The notes under the pieces are model-generated. The model was not told the DNA's origin, did no database searches, and saw nothing but the letters and a program-made list of their open reading frames with translations. DNA of 64,000 nt from Opitutaceae bacterium. Its GTDB lineage: Bacteria; Verrucomicrobiota; Verrucomicrobiia; Opitutales; Opitutaceae. This document shows positions 51,386-60,862 of this stretch, one piece after another (within the stretch, counting starts at the first letter, position 1; every line of letters begins with the position of its first letter). The stretch lies in NCBI GenBank assembly GCA_015075305.1, contig JABTUS010000002.1, positions 372,001 through 436,000 on the forward strand. Reading direction: 5' to 3'. The translations under genes were made by a program, and so were the position numbers.

Positions 51386-52893
51386 GACGAAGCCAGGCGA
51401 CCTCAGCGAGCAAACCTGTTGCCGGCGAAAATCCTCCGGCATCAGTGCAGCCGCTGGGTTCCTTCCGGGCCGCCGGCCTTCCTCTGTCCATACGCCAGGT
51501 GGCAGCGCTCATGATGGCGTCGTTGTACGCGGCGGCCCTCTTTCTCGGCATTGTATGGCCGGGGATATTGAGCGCGGCCTCGGTCGAGGCAGACCGCTTC
51601 GGTGGCATGACATCATGGAGCATCCCGGCGCCAGGACGGTATCAGGTCATGCAGACTCATGGACGCTGGTGGCTCATCACCCCCGAGGGCCGCGGCATGG
51701 TGGCGCTCGGCTTGAACCATATCAACGAGCTGAAGCGACCGGCCGACTACTCCCGCACTCAGTTCGCCCGCCGGTTTGGCACGGACTGGCAGCGGGTCTT
51801 TGCAGAGGTGGAGCGGCAGTGCCGGCAATGGGGCTTCAACAGCGCCGGTTTCCAGGCCCCCGAAGAGCTGCGCAAATCCATGCCGTATGTCCTGAGCACA
51901 AAATTCATCGACGCGTCGTTCTGGCAGACGAAACTGACCTACCGCGACGTGTTTGCCCCGGAATTCACATCCACGGCGAAGTCCAAGGCGCATGCCGCCG
52001 CGGTCGAGATGAAAGCCAATCCGCTCTGCATCGCATGGACCTGGAATGACTCGCTCTGCTGGGACCTCGCATTGACCCGCAAATCGTTCGGAACCGACTT
52101 TGTCTCGTTTGTTAGGGGCCTGCGTCGGGGCGCGCCGGGACGGGTTCGCTATCAGTCATTCCTGCGGGAGCGGCACCCAAGTATCGACGCCCTGAATACA
52201 GCCTACGGCACCACCTTCGCCTCCTTTCAGGAAACCGCGAACGCCGACTGGTCGGCTCTCGATCGCGATCGGCCGGCGGTGTTCGCGGATGACCGTGAAT
52301 TCCTGCGCCTGATCGCACGCCAGTACTACCAGACCATAAGCACGGCCTTTCGCCGCGAACATCCGCCGGGCCTGCTGATGGGTGATCGTTTCCACCTGCG
52401 CGACCATCCAGATGAAGTGCTCGAGGAGGCGGCGCGGTGCATCGACATCCTCGCCATCCAGCCAGGTGATCACTACCAGCCTTCCGTCGTTCCGCTTTCC
52501 CGCCCGGACGAGACTTGGTTCGATGCGGATGAGTTCGCCCGCCTGCACCGTCTGACGGGCAAACCTATTGTCATCGCCGACCATCAGACAGGGTTCTTCG
52601 ATGACCAAACACCGAAAACCGGAGGCTGGTACCAGTACGCAAACGTGGACGAAGCCGCGGATTCGCAGGACCGTTTCCTGCGGGACACCTTCGCCCAAGG
52701 GTATGTCGTCGGCTACTTCCGCTGCCAGTACCTCACCCGCTATCACGACGAGGCGCGCCGGTTCAAACAAGGTCTGCTCCGCCCCGATGGCACCCCGTTT
52801 CAAGCATTCGTCGAGCGCATGCAGCACACGTACAAGGAAGTGCTCCAGGTTCTTCTCAAGGACAACGGATCCCTGAATCCAGCCGCCCCGTAG
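51382..52893 (+). CDS. Exported agarase/beta-galactosidase-like glycoside hydrolase
   Basis: The product has up to 503 residues. A hydrophobic signal or anchor (LMMASLYAAALFLGIVWPG, about 43-61) precedes a barrel domain. Barrel blocks are RWWLITPEGRGMVALGLNHI, QWGFNSAGFQAPEELR, AWTWNDSLCWDLA, MGDRFHLRDHPDEVLEEAA and KPIVIADHQTGFFDD. The opening segment resembles GH50-agarase-like and related clan-A enzymes (x-W-W-L-x-x-P-x-G). It presumably acts in the periplasm with its partner upstream. TTG 51382 overlaps the previous stop. ATG 51511 is an alternative start right at the signal peptide. Confidence 0.65.
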   Translation: MRRSQATSASKPVAGENPPASVQPLGSFRAAGLPLSIRQVAALMMASLYAAALFLGIVWPGILSAASVEADRFGGMTSWSIPAPGRYQVMQTHGRWWLITPEGRGMVALGLNHINELKRPADYSRTQFARRFGTDWQRVFAEVERQCRQWGFNSAGFQAPEELRKSMPYVLSTKFIDASFWQTKLTYRDVFAPEFTSTAKSKAHAAAVEMKANPLCIAWTWNDSLCWDLALTRKSFGTDFVSFVRGLRRGAPGRVRYQSFLRERHPSIDALNTAYGTTFASFQETANADWSALDRDRPAVFADDREFLRLIARQYYQTISTAFRREHPPGLLMGDRFHLRDHPDEVLEEAARCIDILAIQPGDHYQPSVVPLSRPDETWFDADEFARLHRLTGKPIVIADHQTGFFDDQTPKTGGWYQYANVDEAADSQDRFLRDTFAQGYVVGYFRCQYLTRYHDEARRFKQGLLRPDGTPFQAFVERMQHTYKEVLQVLLKDNGSLNPAAP

Positions 52894-53036
52894 AGCGGCC
52901 GGCTGAATCCCATCAGCCATTGTCCGGTCGAGCACGCGCACGATCGTGCCAATGTCTCTCGGGCGTTGACTTGTTTTCACCGCGTCGCACAAGCTGGAGG
53001 CCGATCCGTCAGCTCCCCCTCAACACCCGACTCCCC

Positions 53037-54101
53037 ATGTCCGCAATTCGACTCCACAGGGGCGTTGCCATGGCTGCATTGCTTGCCGTCGCGATTCCCG
53101 CTTTCACACAGGTCCCGCCGGCGAAGAAGGCGGATCCAGCCTCAGCCGCGTACGACGCGTTCACCAAGCTCAGAAACGACAAGGAGGCGAAGGTCGATCA
53201 GGCGCGCTTCCAGGTGGTCGCCGCCGCGGGGCTGGATTTTCTCACACAACATTCCGCCAGCTCGCGCACCACGTCCGTCATTTCCTCCCTCGCCAGTTAT
53301 GGAGGATCCGGCAAGGAGAACGCTGCCAGGCGCATGGCGTGGATCATGTTTCTGAAGTTTGAACTGCTCTCGAGCCAGGGGAAGGAAGGTCTGGCTCCGG
53401 ATGCTGTCGTCGCCCTGGCCGCACTCGACGCCGCGCTGGGGAACGCGCTGGCGCGGGAGAGTCTTTCGAGGGAAAACGTGGAGGCTTTTCGCTCAAAGAT
53501 CGATGCACTTGCGCGGCTGCCAGGCAACGAACGATACCTCTACACCCAGGAACGCGCCTGGGGCGAACTTCTGAACGCAACCGGCCGCGCCACCCAGGCC
53601 GAGGCTTTCTACAAGGGCCTGCTCGAGCACAAGGACAAGCGCGTCGTCGACATGGCCACGGCTGAACTCGGCCTGATCGAGGCCCGGCGCACACCCTACA
53701 CCGCCAGTTTCACCAGCATCGACGGCAAGCCCGTCGATTTCGGCCAGATGAGAAACAAGGTCGTGCTGATCGTATTCTGGTCGCCGCTGAATCAGGCCAC
53801 GAGCAATGAGCAGGTTGCTCTGAGACAGCTCCACTCCGAGCTTCACAGGAAAGGCCTCGAGATCGTTGGGGTTGCCTGTGCCAAGGAGGAGGACCGCGAA
53901 AAGGTGACCGCCTTCCTCAAGAGCAAAAAGCTCCCCTGGCCCACTTGCTTCGACGGCAGGGAATTCAACGGCGATATCGCCAGAAAGTTCAACATCCGGT
54001 CCCTTCCCGCCGCAGCCATCCTCGACAAGGAGGGTCTGCTGGTGGCAACACCAACGTCGCGCTATGATCGGGAGGTCAAGCGCCTGCTGGGCGTCAAATA
54101 G
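53037..54101 (+). CDS. Exported thioredoxin-fold protein without redox cysteines
   Basis: The protein has 354 residues with a signal peptide (MAALLAVAIPAFTQ). A helical N-terminal half contains TPR-like pairs (WGELLNATGRATQAEAFYKG). The C-terminal domain (about 222-350) is TlpA/AhpC-like: FTSIDGKPVDFGQMRNKVVL, IVFWSPLNQAT and VGVACAKEEDREKVTAFLKS. FNIRSLPAAAILDKEG includes the cis-Pro loop. Where the family has W-C-x-x-C, this protein has W-S-P-L-N-Q (248-253), so it cannot do thiol exchange there. A structural role is likely. The ATG at 53037 is placed at the signal peptide. Confidence 0.75.
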   Translation: MSAIRLHRGVAMAALLAVAIPAFTQVPPAKKADPASAAYDAFTKLRNDKEAKVDQARFQVVAAAGLDFLTQHSASSRTTSVISSLASYGGSGKENAARRMAWIMFLKFELLSSQGKEGLAPDAVVALAALDAALGNALARESLSRENVEAFRSKIDALARLPGNERYLYTQERAWGELLNATGRATQAEAFYKGLLEHKDKRVVDMATAELGLIEARRTPYTASFTSIDGKPVDFGQMRNKVVLIVFWSPLNQATSNEQVALRQLHSELHRKGLEIVGVACAKEEDREKVTAFLKSKKLPWPTCFDGREFNGDIARKFNIRSLPAAAILDKEGLLVATPTSRYDREVKRLLGVK

Positions 54102-54158
54102 GCGGTTCAAATCCGGCTCCCCAAGGTCCGAGCGGGCACTGTCAACAGGCTCAGTCGA

Positions 54159-55955
54159 TCAATCGGAGCCGGACGAATTCTGCGCACCTGCCGACACGAT
54201 CACTCCGGCCCGCGCAGACACGTCGCCCGCGGGGGCCGGGGCTGGAACCTGCAGGACATGGTCCGTCGGGCTGCGGAATGAGCGGCGCCCACGCATCAGC
54301 ACAAGATCGATCTTGTATGGCCCCGGCGGAAGCTCGCTCCGCCGTATGACACAATAGAACCCGCTGAATTCCGCGTCAGTTCGATCCGGAAAGGCCTGGG
54401 CAAGGTCCGGTCGAAAATCAGGGAGGCCGCGATACAGGTACCTCTTCTCCCCCTGGCTCAACAGAACGTAGGGCTCAAGGCCGAGGGACACCTGCTGGCG
54501 CGTCAGCATCCAGCCTCGCACGTGAATGTTCCTCGGCCCGACAAAAATCTTGTCGAGATAGTACTTCAGGGGGTGTGGATCGAGCGACGGGAGGGGTTCG
54601 ACCCGCCGGCTCATCCGGGGTTGAAGGCGAAAAATTCCGGCATCGCGCGCAGCCGACACGATCCGGTCAGCCTGCTCCGCGACGGGAAAAATCGGATGAC
54701 GAATCCCGGCAAACGTGCCGTTCTCGTCGAAATAGCGCGCCGCCGCGACCCGGCGGTGCGAGAACCTGCGCGCCTCCTCGGAAAACTTCATCGACGCCGA
54801 TGCGCTGATCGTGGCGGCCAGCATCAGGGCGGCGACGGACGCCACGACCTGGCTCCTCAAAGTGGGCAGCACGGAGGCCAGCAGCACGATGCATGCGGTC
54901 CAGGCGATTGCGCTCTGGACCATGTAGCGGGAGGAAAGTGGTGAGACTGCGATGAAGTTGACGCGACCATACGCGATGAGAGCGCAGGCAAGGATGGCAT
55001 TGATCGCCACCGCACAGAGAAAAATATCGAGTCGGTTGCCACGAAGGACAAGCAGCAGCACCATCAGGACGCAGAGCACCAGCCCGGCCCACGGGGCGGC
55101 GGCCCTGCCGCCGAGGGACATGATGCCCCCAAGCATCGTGAGCCAATAGACAATCATGGCACGAAATCCCGCGAGCCCGTGAAACGGTGGCGCGACCATG
55201 GGAGCCGCGCCAAGGCGCCAGAGAAACAGGCCTGTCACCAGGGCGGAGAAACCAAGCCAGAGCCAGAATGCAGTGCGGCGTTTCTGGAGCCAGAGCGCGC
55301 ACGCACCCGCCGCCAGCACTGCGACGCCATGGGCAAGCGTGAAGACGGCGAGGGTCGCAAGGACGCCGGCTGCGGCGGCCTGCCATCCTCCGCCACGGGT
55401 CAGAAAATAGAGACAGGATGTCGTCAGCAGGACGATCTGGAAATGGTCAATCGATGCGTAGGATGAGAACAGGTTCTCATAGTTCTGGAGTTGAAAGATG
55501 AGCAGGCTTGCCACCGCGGTCGCCAGCATCCCCAGCCACTTTGATCGGGCCGCATGGCCCAGGACCAGAATGGCGAGGAACGCGAAGAGGTTTCCCGCAA
55601 TCGCCAGATGGACGAAGTTCACCTCCCCCGTCAGCTTGTAGAGAACAACCGTGATCAGCCGGCTCGTCAGCATCACGTGTTCGTTTGCCGCCGAAAAAAA
55701 CCGGCTGATCGCCGTGGCGGTCGAATCCGAGCCGCAGACATGCAGAATGAAGCCGAGGACGGTCTCGAACTCATCCCACATCGGCATGTTCTTCAGGAAA
55801 TACCATGCATCCCATGCGACAAGGATCACGGGGACAAGGGTGCTGAGAATCAGGCCCGCCGCGGCGGCTCCGCGCAGTCTCGAAGATGGATGCCACGCGC
55901 CGCTTGGAGGAGACGGAAGGTGGGGAGAACTCATGCGCTTCTCAGAAAGGCCCAT
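54159..55955 (-). CDS. Polytopic membrane protein, possible GT-C glycosyltransferase
   Basis: This 598-residue protein has roughly ten hydrophobic helices in residues 30-390 and a soluble C-terminal part (about 430-598). Directly after the first helix it has YFLKNMPMWDEFETV. An acidic pair in the first external loop is a GT-C hallmark, but other family signs are not clear. The C-terminal domain has VRGWMLTRQQVSLGLEPYVL and SGFYCVIRRSELPPGPYKID, which look beta-rich. It is divergent from the spermidine-synthase-like gene with only 15 bases between starts. Confidence 0.6.
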   Translation of the reverse strand: MGLSEKRMSSPHLPSPPSGAWHPSSRLRGAAAAGLILSTLVPVILVAWDAWYFLKNMPMWDEFETVLGFILHVCGSDSTATAISRFFSAANEHVMLTSRLITVVLYKLTGEVNFVHLAIAGNLFAFLAILVLGHAARSKWLGMLATAVASLLIFQLQNYENLFSSYASIDHFQIVLLTTSCLYFLTRGGGWQAAAAGVLATLAVFTLAHGVAVLAAGACALWLQKRRTAFWLWLGFSALVTGLFLWRLGAAPMVAPPFHGLAGFRAMIVYWLTMLGGIMSLGGRAAAPWAGLVLCVLMVLLLVLRGNRLDIFLCAVAINAILACALIAYGRVNFIAVSPLSSRYMVQSAIAWTACIVLLASVLPTLRSQVVASVAALMLAATISASASMKFSEEARRFSHRRVAAARYFDENGTFAGIRHPIFPVAEQADRIVSAARDAGIFRLQPRMSRRVEPLPSLDPHPLKYYLDKIFVGPRNIHVRGWMLTRQQVSLGLEPYVLLSQGEKRYLYRGLPDFRPDLAQAFPDRTDAEFSGFYCVIRRSELPPGPYKIDLVLMRGRRSFRSPTDHVLQVPAPAPAGDVSARAGVIVSAGAQNSSGSD

Positions 55956-55970
55956 GCGGAATGAGGAGCC

Positions 55971-58367
55971 GTGACCGTCAAGGAAGTTGGATCACGCCTG
56001 GATGGCAAGCCGCATCGCGGAGGCGGGACCAGAGGGAACAAATTTGCATTCCGCAGGGGACGGGCAACCATCGTCGCCCTGCCCATGCCCCTCTTTGCCC
56101 TGACGGTTTTCCTTGGCGCGTTTCTTCTGTTTCAGGTCCAGCCACTGATTGGAAAATACATCCTTCCCTGGTTTGGGGGCGGTCCGGGTGTCTGGACAAC
56201 CTGCCTGATGTTCTTCCAGGCAGTCCTGCTGGGTGGGTACGCGTACGCGCACTTCTCGACCACCCATCTGAAACGACGGACGCAGGGCTGGCTTCATGCG
56301 GGCCTCCTGGTGCTCGCGCTGGTCACGCTGCCGATCATTCCGGCGGTCCACTGGAAGCCGGCGGGAAATACCGAGCCAATTGTGCGCATCCTGCTTCTGC
56401 TCACCACCAGCATCGGCCTGCCATATTTCGTGCTGTCTGCAACCGGTCCTCTCCTTCAGCGATGGTTCAGCCTGACGTTTCCCGAAACCTCACCCTACAG
56501 GCTCTACTCACTCTCCAACGCCGGATCGCTCCTCGCACTGCTGAGTTATCCCTTCCTTGTCGAGCCTCTGCTCAACCGCAGCACACAGGCCTGGATCTGG
56601 TCCGCCGGCCTCGGTGTGTTCGCCATCCTTTGCTGGGTGTGTGCGCGACGGATGATTTCCGCGCCGGAGGCTCCACGCCACGAACAGGCCGCAGGTGCCA
56701 GTTCATCCGAGGACCGGGTCGATGCGCCGGATGCGCCGCCGCCAGCGGGCATGCGCCTGCTCTGGGTGGCCTTCGCCTCGATCGCCTCGGTCCTCCTCAT
56801 CGCGACCACCAACCAGCTCAGCCAGGACATCGCCGTCATCCCTTTTCTCTGGGTGCTTCCCCTGGTGATCTACCTGCTCAGTTTCATCCTCTGCTTTGAT
56901 CATCCCCGCTGGTACCGCAGGGGGCTCTTCGCCGGAATGCTCGTCATTGGCGTTGTCGCCGTTTGCCGCATCCTGCAGACGGAATCGGGAACCTCCCTCA
57001 AATTCCAGCTGGCCAGCTATGGAGCAACGCTCTTCGCCGCCTGCATGATCTGCCACGGCGAGCTGTACCGGATCCGGCCGGCACCCCGCCATCTGACCTC
57101 CTTCTACCTGCACATCGCCACGGGAGGGGCCCTCGGCGGCGTGCTCGTCGGGGTGGTCGCTCCGCTGCTCCTCGACCGGTACGCGGAACTGCAGGCCGGA
57201 CTTTGGGCGCTGAGCTATCTGCTGGGCGTCGTCTGCCTGCGCGACCGGGCGCGCGACATCGCCCAGGCGGCGGCCATCGGGGCGCTTGTATCCGCCGTGC
57301 TGCTACCGGCGTACCGGATCGACTGGACCGACGGCCTGAGGGAGAGCATCGCGGCATACCCGGGCTCCTTCGCATTGACCTACAAGGACCATTGGATGCT
57401 CATCGCGCTCTTCGTGGCGGCACTTATCCTGGCGTTCGCGGGCGGCTGGCGTCGCATCGCGCGGGACTGGCGGCCGCGCATGGGCGGATTTGTCATGATG
57501 CTTTCGGTCGGACTCGGCATCTTTTTCATCATCCAGCTGCATCACGCCGTTGGTTCCACCATCGCGGCCAGCCGCAATTTCTACGGCACCCTCCGCGTCT
57601 ACGAGGAAATGCCCGACCGCGAATACGGCCGCAACACCAAGCTCGTGCATGGCGTCATCACACACGGCCTGCAGTTCTGGAACCCCGTCCAGAGCCGGTG
57701 GCCGACCACGTACTACGGCGAAACCAGCGGCGTCGGCCTCGCCATCAAGCACCTGAGCCGCCCCGAGGGGAGCCGCCGAATCGGACTGGTCGGACTGGGG
57801 ACGGGCACCCTGGCGGCCTACGGAAGGAAGGGCGACCATCTCCGCATCTACGAGATCAACCCCGCCGTCGAGGCCATTGCCAGAAAGCACTTCACGTTCC
57901 TCGCCGAGTCTGAGGCCGGGGTGGATGTGATCCTCGGCGACGCACGCCTGTCGATGGAGCGCGAACTGGCCGCGGATTCGCCGCAGAACTTCGACCTGCT
58001 GGCGCTGGATGCCTTCAGCAGCGACTCCATCCCCATCCATCTCCTGACGCGCGAGGCGATGGAAACCTACCTTCGCCATCTGGCCCGGGACGGCATCATC
58101 GCCGTTCACATCTCGAACCGATATCTGGACCTCCAGCCGGTCGTCGAAAAACTCGCCGACACGTTCCACCTGGCCTCGGTGACCATCAACGACGAATCCG
58201 AAGACTCCTGGTGGATCTTTCGCACAAAATGGACGCTGCTCGCCCGGGACCCGGCGCTGCTGGCGGACAGCGAGCTCCAGGACAAGGCCAGCCCGCGTAG
58301 CAGCAAAACGGATACGATGCCCGCGTGGACCGATGACCACGCCAGCCTGATCCATGCGCTTCGCTAG
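55971..58367 (+). CDS. Fused MFS-like membrane/spermidine synthase-like protein
   Basis: This 798-residue protein has ten or more hydrophobic helices in residues 35-540 (LFALTVFLGAFLLFQVQPLI, YILPWFGGGPGVWTTCLMFF and others). A SAM-type domain resembling polyamine synthases follows (YYGETSGVGLAIKHL, IGLVGLGTGTLAAYGRKGD, YEINPAVEAIARKHF, LLALDAFSSDSIPIHLLTREA). The architecture is known as fused MFS/spermidine synthase, and its reaction is unproven. GTG 55971 is the longest start. ATG 56085 lies just before the first helix and is an alternative. Confidence 0.8.
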   Translation: MTVKEVGSRLDGKPHRGGGTRGNKFAFRRGRATIVALPMPLFALTVFLGAFLLFQVQPLIGKYILPWFGGGPGVWTTCLMFFQAVLLGGYAYAHFSTTHLKRRTQGWLHAGLLVLALVTLPIIPAVHWKPAGNTEPIVRILLLLTTSIGLPYFVLSATGPLLQRWFSLTFPETSPYRLYSLSNAGSLLALLSYPFLVEPLLNRSTQAWIWSAGLGVFAILCWVCARRMISAPEAPRHEQAAGASSSEDRVDAPDAPPPAGMRLLWVAFASIASVLLIATTNQLSQDIAVIPFLWVLPLVIYLLSFILCFDHPRWYRRGLFAGMLVIGVVAVCRILQTESGTSLKFQLASYGATLFAACMICHGELYRIRPAPRHLTSFYLHIATGGALGGVLVGVVAPLLLDRYAELQAGLWALSYLLGVVCLRDRARDIAQAAAIGALVSAVLLPAYRIDWTDGLRESIAAYPGSFALTYKDHWMLIALFVAALILAFAGGWRRIARDWRPRMGGFVMMLSVGLGIFFIIQLHHAVGSTIAASRNFYGTLRVYEEMPDREYGRNTKLVHGVITHGLQFWNPVQSRWPTTYYGETSGVGLAIKHLSRPEGSRRIGLVGLGTGTLAAYGRKGDHLRIYEINPAVEAIARKHFTFLAESEAGVDVILGDARLSMERELAADSPQNFDLLALDAFSSDSIPIHLLTREAMETYLRHLARDGIIAVHISNRYLDLQPVVEKLADTFHLASVTINDESEDSWWIFRTKWTLLARDPALLADSELQDKASPRSSKTDTMPAWTDDHASLIHALR

Positions 58368-58370
58368 CCG

Positions 58371-59669
58371 TCAGGCTTTCCCGCCACCTGACAGCCTCGA
58401 ATGCTCCGCGGGAAGAACGACGGGCGGCATCGGAGCGGCAAACGAGACACCCCTGGCCCTCGCCGCACGCATGAAGGCGGCGTTCAAGCGCTGACGAAGC
58501 TCCATGTGTTTTCTGAAGTCATCGTCGACCGACATGTAAACGAGCCAGATGTCGAGCGAGGCCGGGCTGAGGTCCCTGAAATAGACCATGACGGAGCTGC
58601 GGTCGACGTCGGGCTGCGCAAGGATGATGCCCTGAAACTCCGCCACCAGCGCCTCCATGTCCTCCACGCTGGTGCCATGCGCCAGTGATACGACCTGCTC
58701 GACACGCCGCTGGGTGAAGCGCGAGAGATTGGTCACCACCTCGGTCGCCACCGTCCTGTTGGGGACAATCGTGACCGACTTGTCGGGGTTGCGCAGTTTG
58801 GTGGAGCGCAATCCGATGTCCTCGACCGTGCCGACATGGGCGCCGATCCTGACCGTCTCCCCCAGCTTGAACGGCTGGTCGATCGCGACCACGACGGAGC
58901 CGAAGAGATTCGCGATCGTATCCTGCGCCGCGAGGGCCATCGCCAGACCGCCGATGCCGAGCCCGGCCAGGAACGCCTTCACATCCGCACCGAGGCTCTG
59001 CGCAACCAACAGCACGCCGAAGACAAAGAAAATGGCGAGCAGCGTCTTCTTTATCCATGGCATGAACGCCGCAACGCCGAGCTGCCGCGCAGTCGCCACC
59101 TCCTGCATGTGGGCAAGGACCGTGTTGAACGCCCGAAGAAAAAGCCAGAAGACGAGCAGGGAGAAGGCGAGCGTCGAGCCGTAGGCCACAGCCTCGCTGC
59201 TCGCCGGTGAAAGCTTGAGCACCTTGAGGGCGGCGAGCGCGCCGAGAAGAATGATCAGGGCGCCCACGGGAGACGCCAGCGCGGGGAGGAGCTTGTCATC
59301 GAGCGTCGTGCCGGTGCGTGATGCCAGCCTGCGCAAAATGCCAAAAACGACGCGGGTGACGAGCCCGCGAACGATGATCGCGCCCACCAGGAAGAGCGCC
59401 GCCATGAGATAGCGGGGCGTGCTGTTGCCGCTGGTGCGCACATCAAACGCATCAAGGATGCCGTCAACCAGATGCTCCAGGAAATCCGAAGCCGGCACCT
59501 GCGCGTCACCGTGAGTCACGGCCGCGGCTGCGGCGGCTTGATTTCCAGCATCCGCTGCGGCTGCCTTCTCGGCGGCACCTTCCGACTGTCCGGCCGCAAG
59601 GAAAGGCAGACTGGCGGCAAGCAGGGCAATGCAGAGACGGGAGAGCGAAAGAAGGTTGAGCCGATTCAT
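58371..59669 (-). CDS. MscS-family mechanosensitive channel
   Basis: The protein has 432 residues with a signal-like N-terminus, an Ala-rich periplasmic stretch and then about four helices. The pore-lining TM3 is FLAGLGIGGLAMALAAQDTIANLFGS, with the Gly/Ala packing typical of MscS. It is followed by the beta domain (FKLGETVRIGAHVGTVEDIGLRS, VTIVPNRTVATEVVTNLS) and a C-terminal alpha/beta domain. It opens on membrane tension to release solutes. It converges with the spermidine-synthase-like gene, three bases apart. Confidence 0.92.
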   Translation of the reverse strand: MNRLNLLSLSRLCIALLAASLPFLAAGQSEGAAEKAAAADAGNQAAAAAAVTHGDAQVPASDFLEHLVDGILDAFDVRTSGNSTPRYLMAALFLVGAIIVRGLVTRVVFGILRRLASRTGTTLDDKLLPALASPVGALIILLGALAALKVLKLSPASSEAVAYGSTLAFSLLVFWLFLRAFNTVLAHMQEVATARQLGVAAFMPWIKKTLLAIFFVFGVLLVAQSLGADVKAFLAGLGIGGLAMALAAQDTIANLFGSVVVAIDQPFKLGETVRIGAHVGTVEDIGLRSTKLRNPDKSVTIVPNRTVATEVVTNLSRFTQRRVEQVVSLAHGTSVEDMEALVAEFQGIILAQPDVDRSSVMVYFRDLSPASLDIWLVYMSVDDDFRKHMELRQRLNAAFMRAARARGVSFAAPMPPVVLPAEHSRLSGGGKA

Positions 59670-59809
59670 CGATGGGAAGCCCCGAGGATTGACGGAAATT
59701 CAGGGGATTGCCGCTTCAAATCGAAAAAAAACAAAAATTCCCACGATGGGCGTTCACCGGAACTCCCCTCTTGCAGCGGCACTCCCGTGGTGCCCATCCT
59801 CGGCCAACG

Positions 59810-60796
59810 ATGAACCCGCCCAATCTCCTGGCCGTCCTGTCAGATCTCCCTCCGCTCCCAGGTTGGGCGTGGCTGGCGTTCTTTGGCTTCATCGCCGCCA
59901 TGCTCGCCCTCGACCTGGGCGTCTTCCATCGCGACTCGCATGTCGTCTCCACCAAGGAGGCGCTGGTCTGGTGCGCGGTCTGGGCGGGACTCGCCCTCGC
60001 CTTCTGCGTGGTCCTGCACTTCTGGCGCGGCAGCGAATCCGCGCAGCAGTTTCTCGCGGGCTACTTGGTCGAACTCTGCCTGAGCGTGGACAATGTCTTC
60101 GTCTTCATCCTCGTCTTCGCTTATTTCAAGGTCCCCTCGCAATGGCAGCACCGCGTGCTCTTCTGGGGAATCCTGGGCGCGGTCGCGATGCGCGCAGTGT
60201 TCATCCTCGTCGGCGTCAGCGTGATCGCGCGCTTCCACTGGGTCATCTATCTTTTCGGCGCCTTCCTCGTGTACACCGGCATCAAGATGGCGTTCTCAAA
60301 GGGGGCCGAGGAGGAGATGCACCCCGAGAAAAACGTCGCAGTCCGCCTGTTTCGGAAGATCTATCCGGTGAGCCCAACCATGGACGGCGGCCATTTCTTC
60401 ACCCGGTTGAGCGGGCGCAGGGTCGCGACACCTTTGTTCGTCGTCCTCATCGTCGTCGAGTCAACCGACCTGATATTCGCCCTCGACTCACTGCCGGCAG
60501 TGCTCGCGATCACCCGCGACGGCTTTGTCGCCCTGACTTCCAACATCTTCGCGATCCTCGGCCTGCGATCGCTCTATTTTGCATTGAGCGGCATCATGCA
60601 GCTCTTCCGCTTTCTGAAGTTCGGACTTTCGATCATCCTGGTTTTCATCGGCGTGAAGATGCTGATCACCTATTTTGAGTATCACATCGAGACATCCGCT
60701 TCGCTCGGTGTCATCGGCGGAATACTGCTGCTGTCGGTCCTTGCCAGCGTGCTGATCAAGGAGAAACCCAGGGCGGCGCACGGGCTGGAAAAATAG
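59810..60796 (+). CDS. TerC-family integral membrane protein (Alx-like)
   Basis: The 328-residue protein has about nine helices. It keeps the TerC acidic motifs: AMLALDLGVFHRDSHVVSTKEAL, VELCLSVDNVFVFILVF and VESTDLIFALDSLPAVLAIT, with conserved Asp/Glu/Asn in the membrane. Members move or sense metal ions such as Mn. I looked for a yybP-ykoY riboswitch in the 140-base leader and saw none. The ATG at 59810 is used. The last codons contain the U-tract side of the terminator of the convergent Hsp20 operon. Confidence 0.9.
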   Translation: MNPPNLLAVLSDLPPLPGWAWLAFFGFIAAMLALDLGVFHRDSHVVSTKEALVWCAVWAGLALAFCVVLHFWRGSESAQQFLAGYLVELCLSVDNVFVFILVFAYFKVPSQWQHRVLFWGILGAVAMRAVFILVGVSVIARFHWVIYLFGAFLVYTGIKMAFSKGAEEEMHPEKNVAVRLFRKIYPVSPTMDGGHFFTRLSGRRVATPLFVVLIVVESTDLIFALDSLPAVLAITRDGFVALTSNIFAILGLRSLYFALSGIMQLFRFLKFGLSIILVFIGVKMLITYFEYHIETSASLGVIGGILLLSVLASVLIKEKPRAAHGLEK

Positions 60797-60824
60797 GAAC
60801 CCGGCCCTCTTGCGGGACCGGGTT
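60789..60824 (-). terminator. Terminator for the Hsp20 genes, overlapping the terC 3' end
   Basis: GAACCCGG (60796-60803) pairs perfectly with CCGGGTTC (60817-60824), with CCC/GGG extending the stem past one bulged A. In the minus direction it is followed by TATTTT, which is the antisense of the last terC codons. In the plus direction no T-tract follows, so it mainly ends the Hsp20 transcript. Confidence 0.65.
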
Positions 60825-60862
60825 CACAGGACCGGATCGCTTTCCGCTCGCGCCGTCCGCGA

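Noticed and set aside
57303-58355. 350-residue minus-strand open frame
   Set aside because: Antisense to the SAM domain of the spermidine-synthase-like gene; shadow frame.
59670-59809. Mn-sensing yybP-ykoY riboswitch before terC
   Set aside because: The conserved loops of the motif are not seen in the leader.
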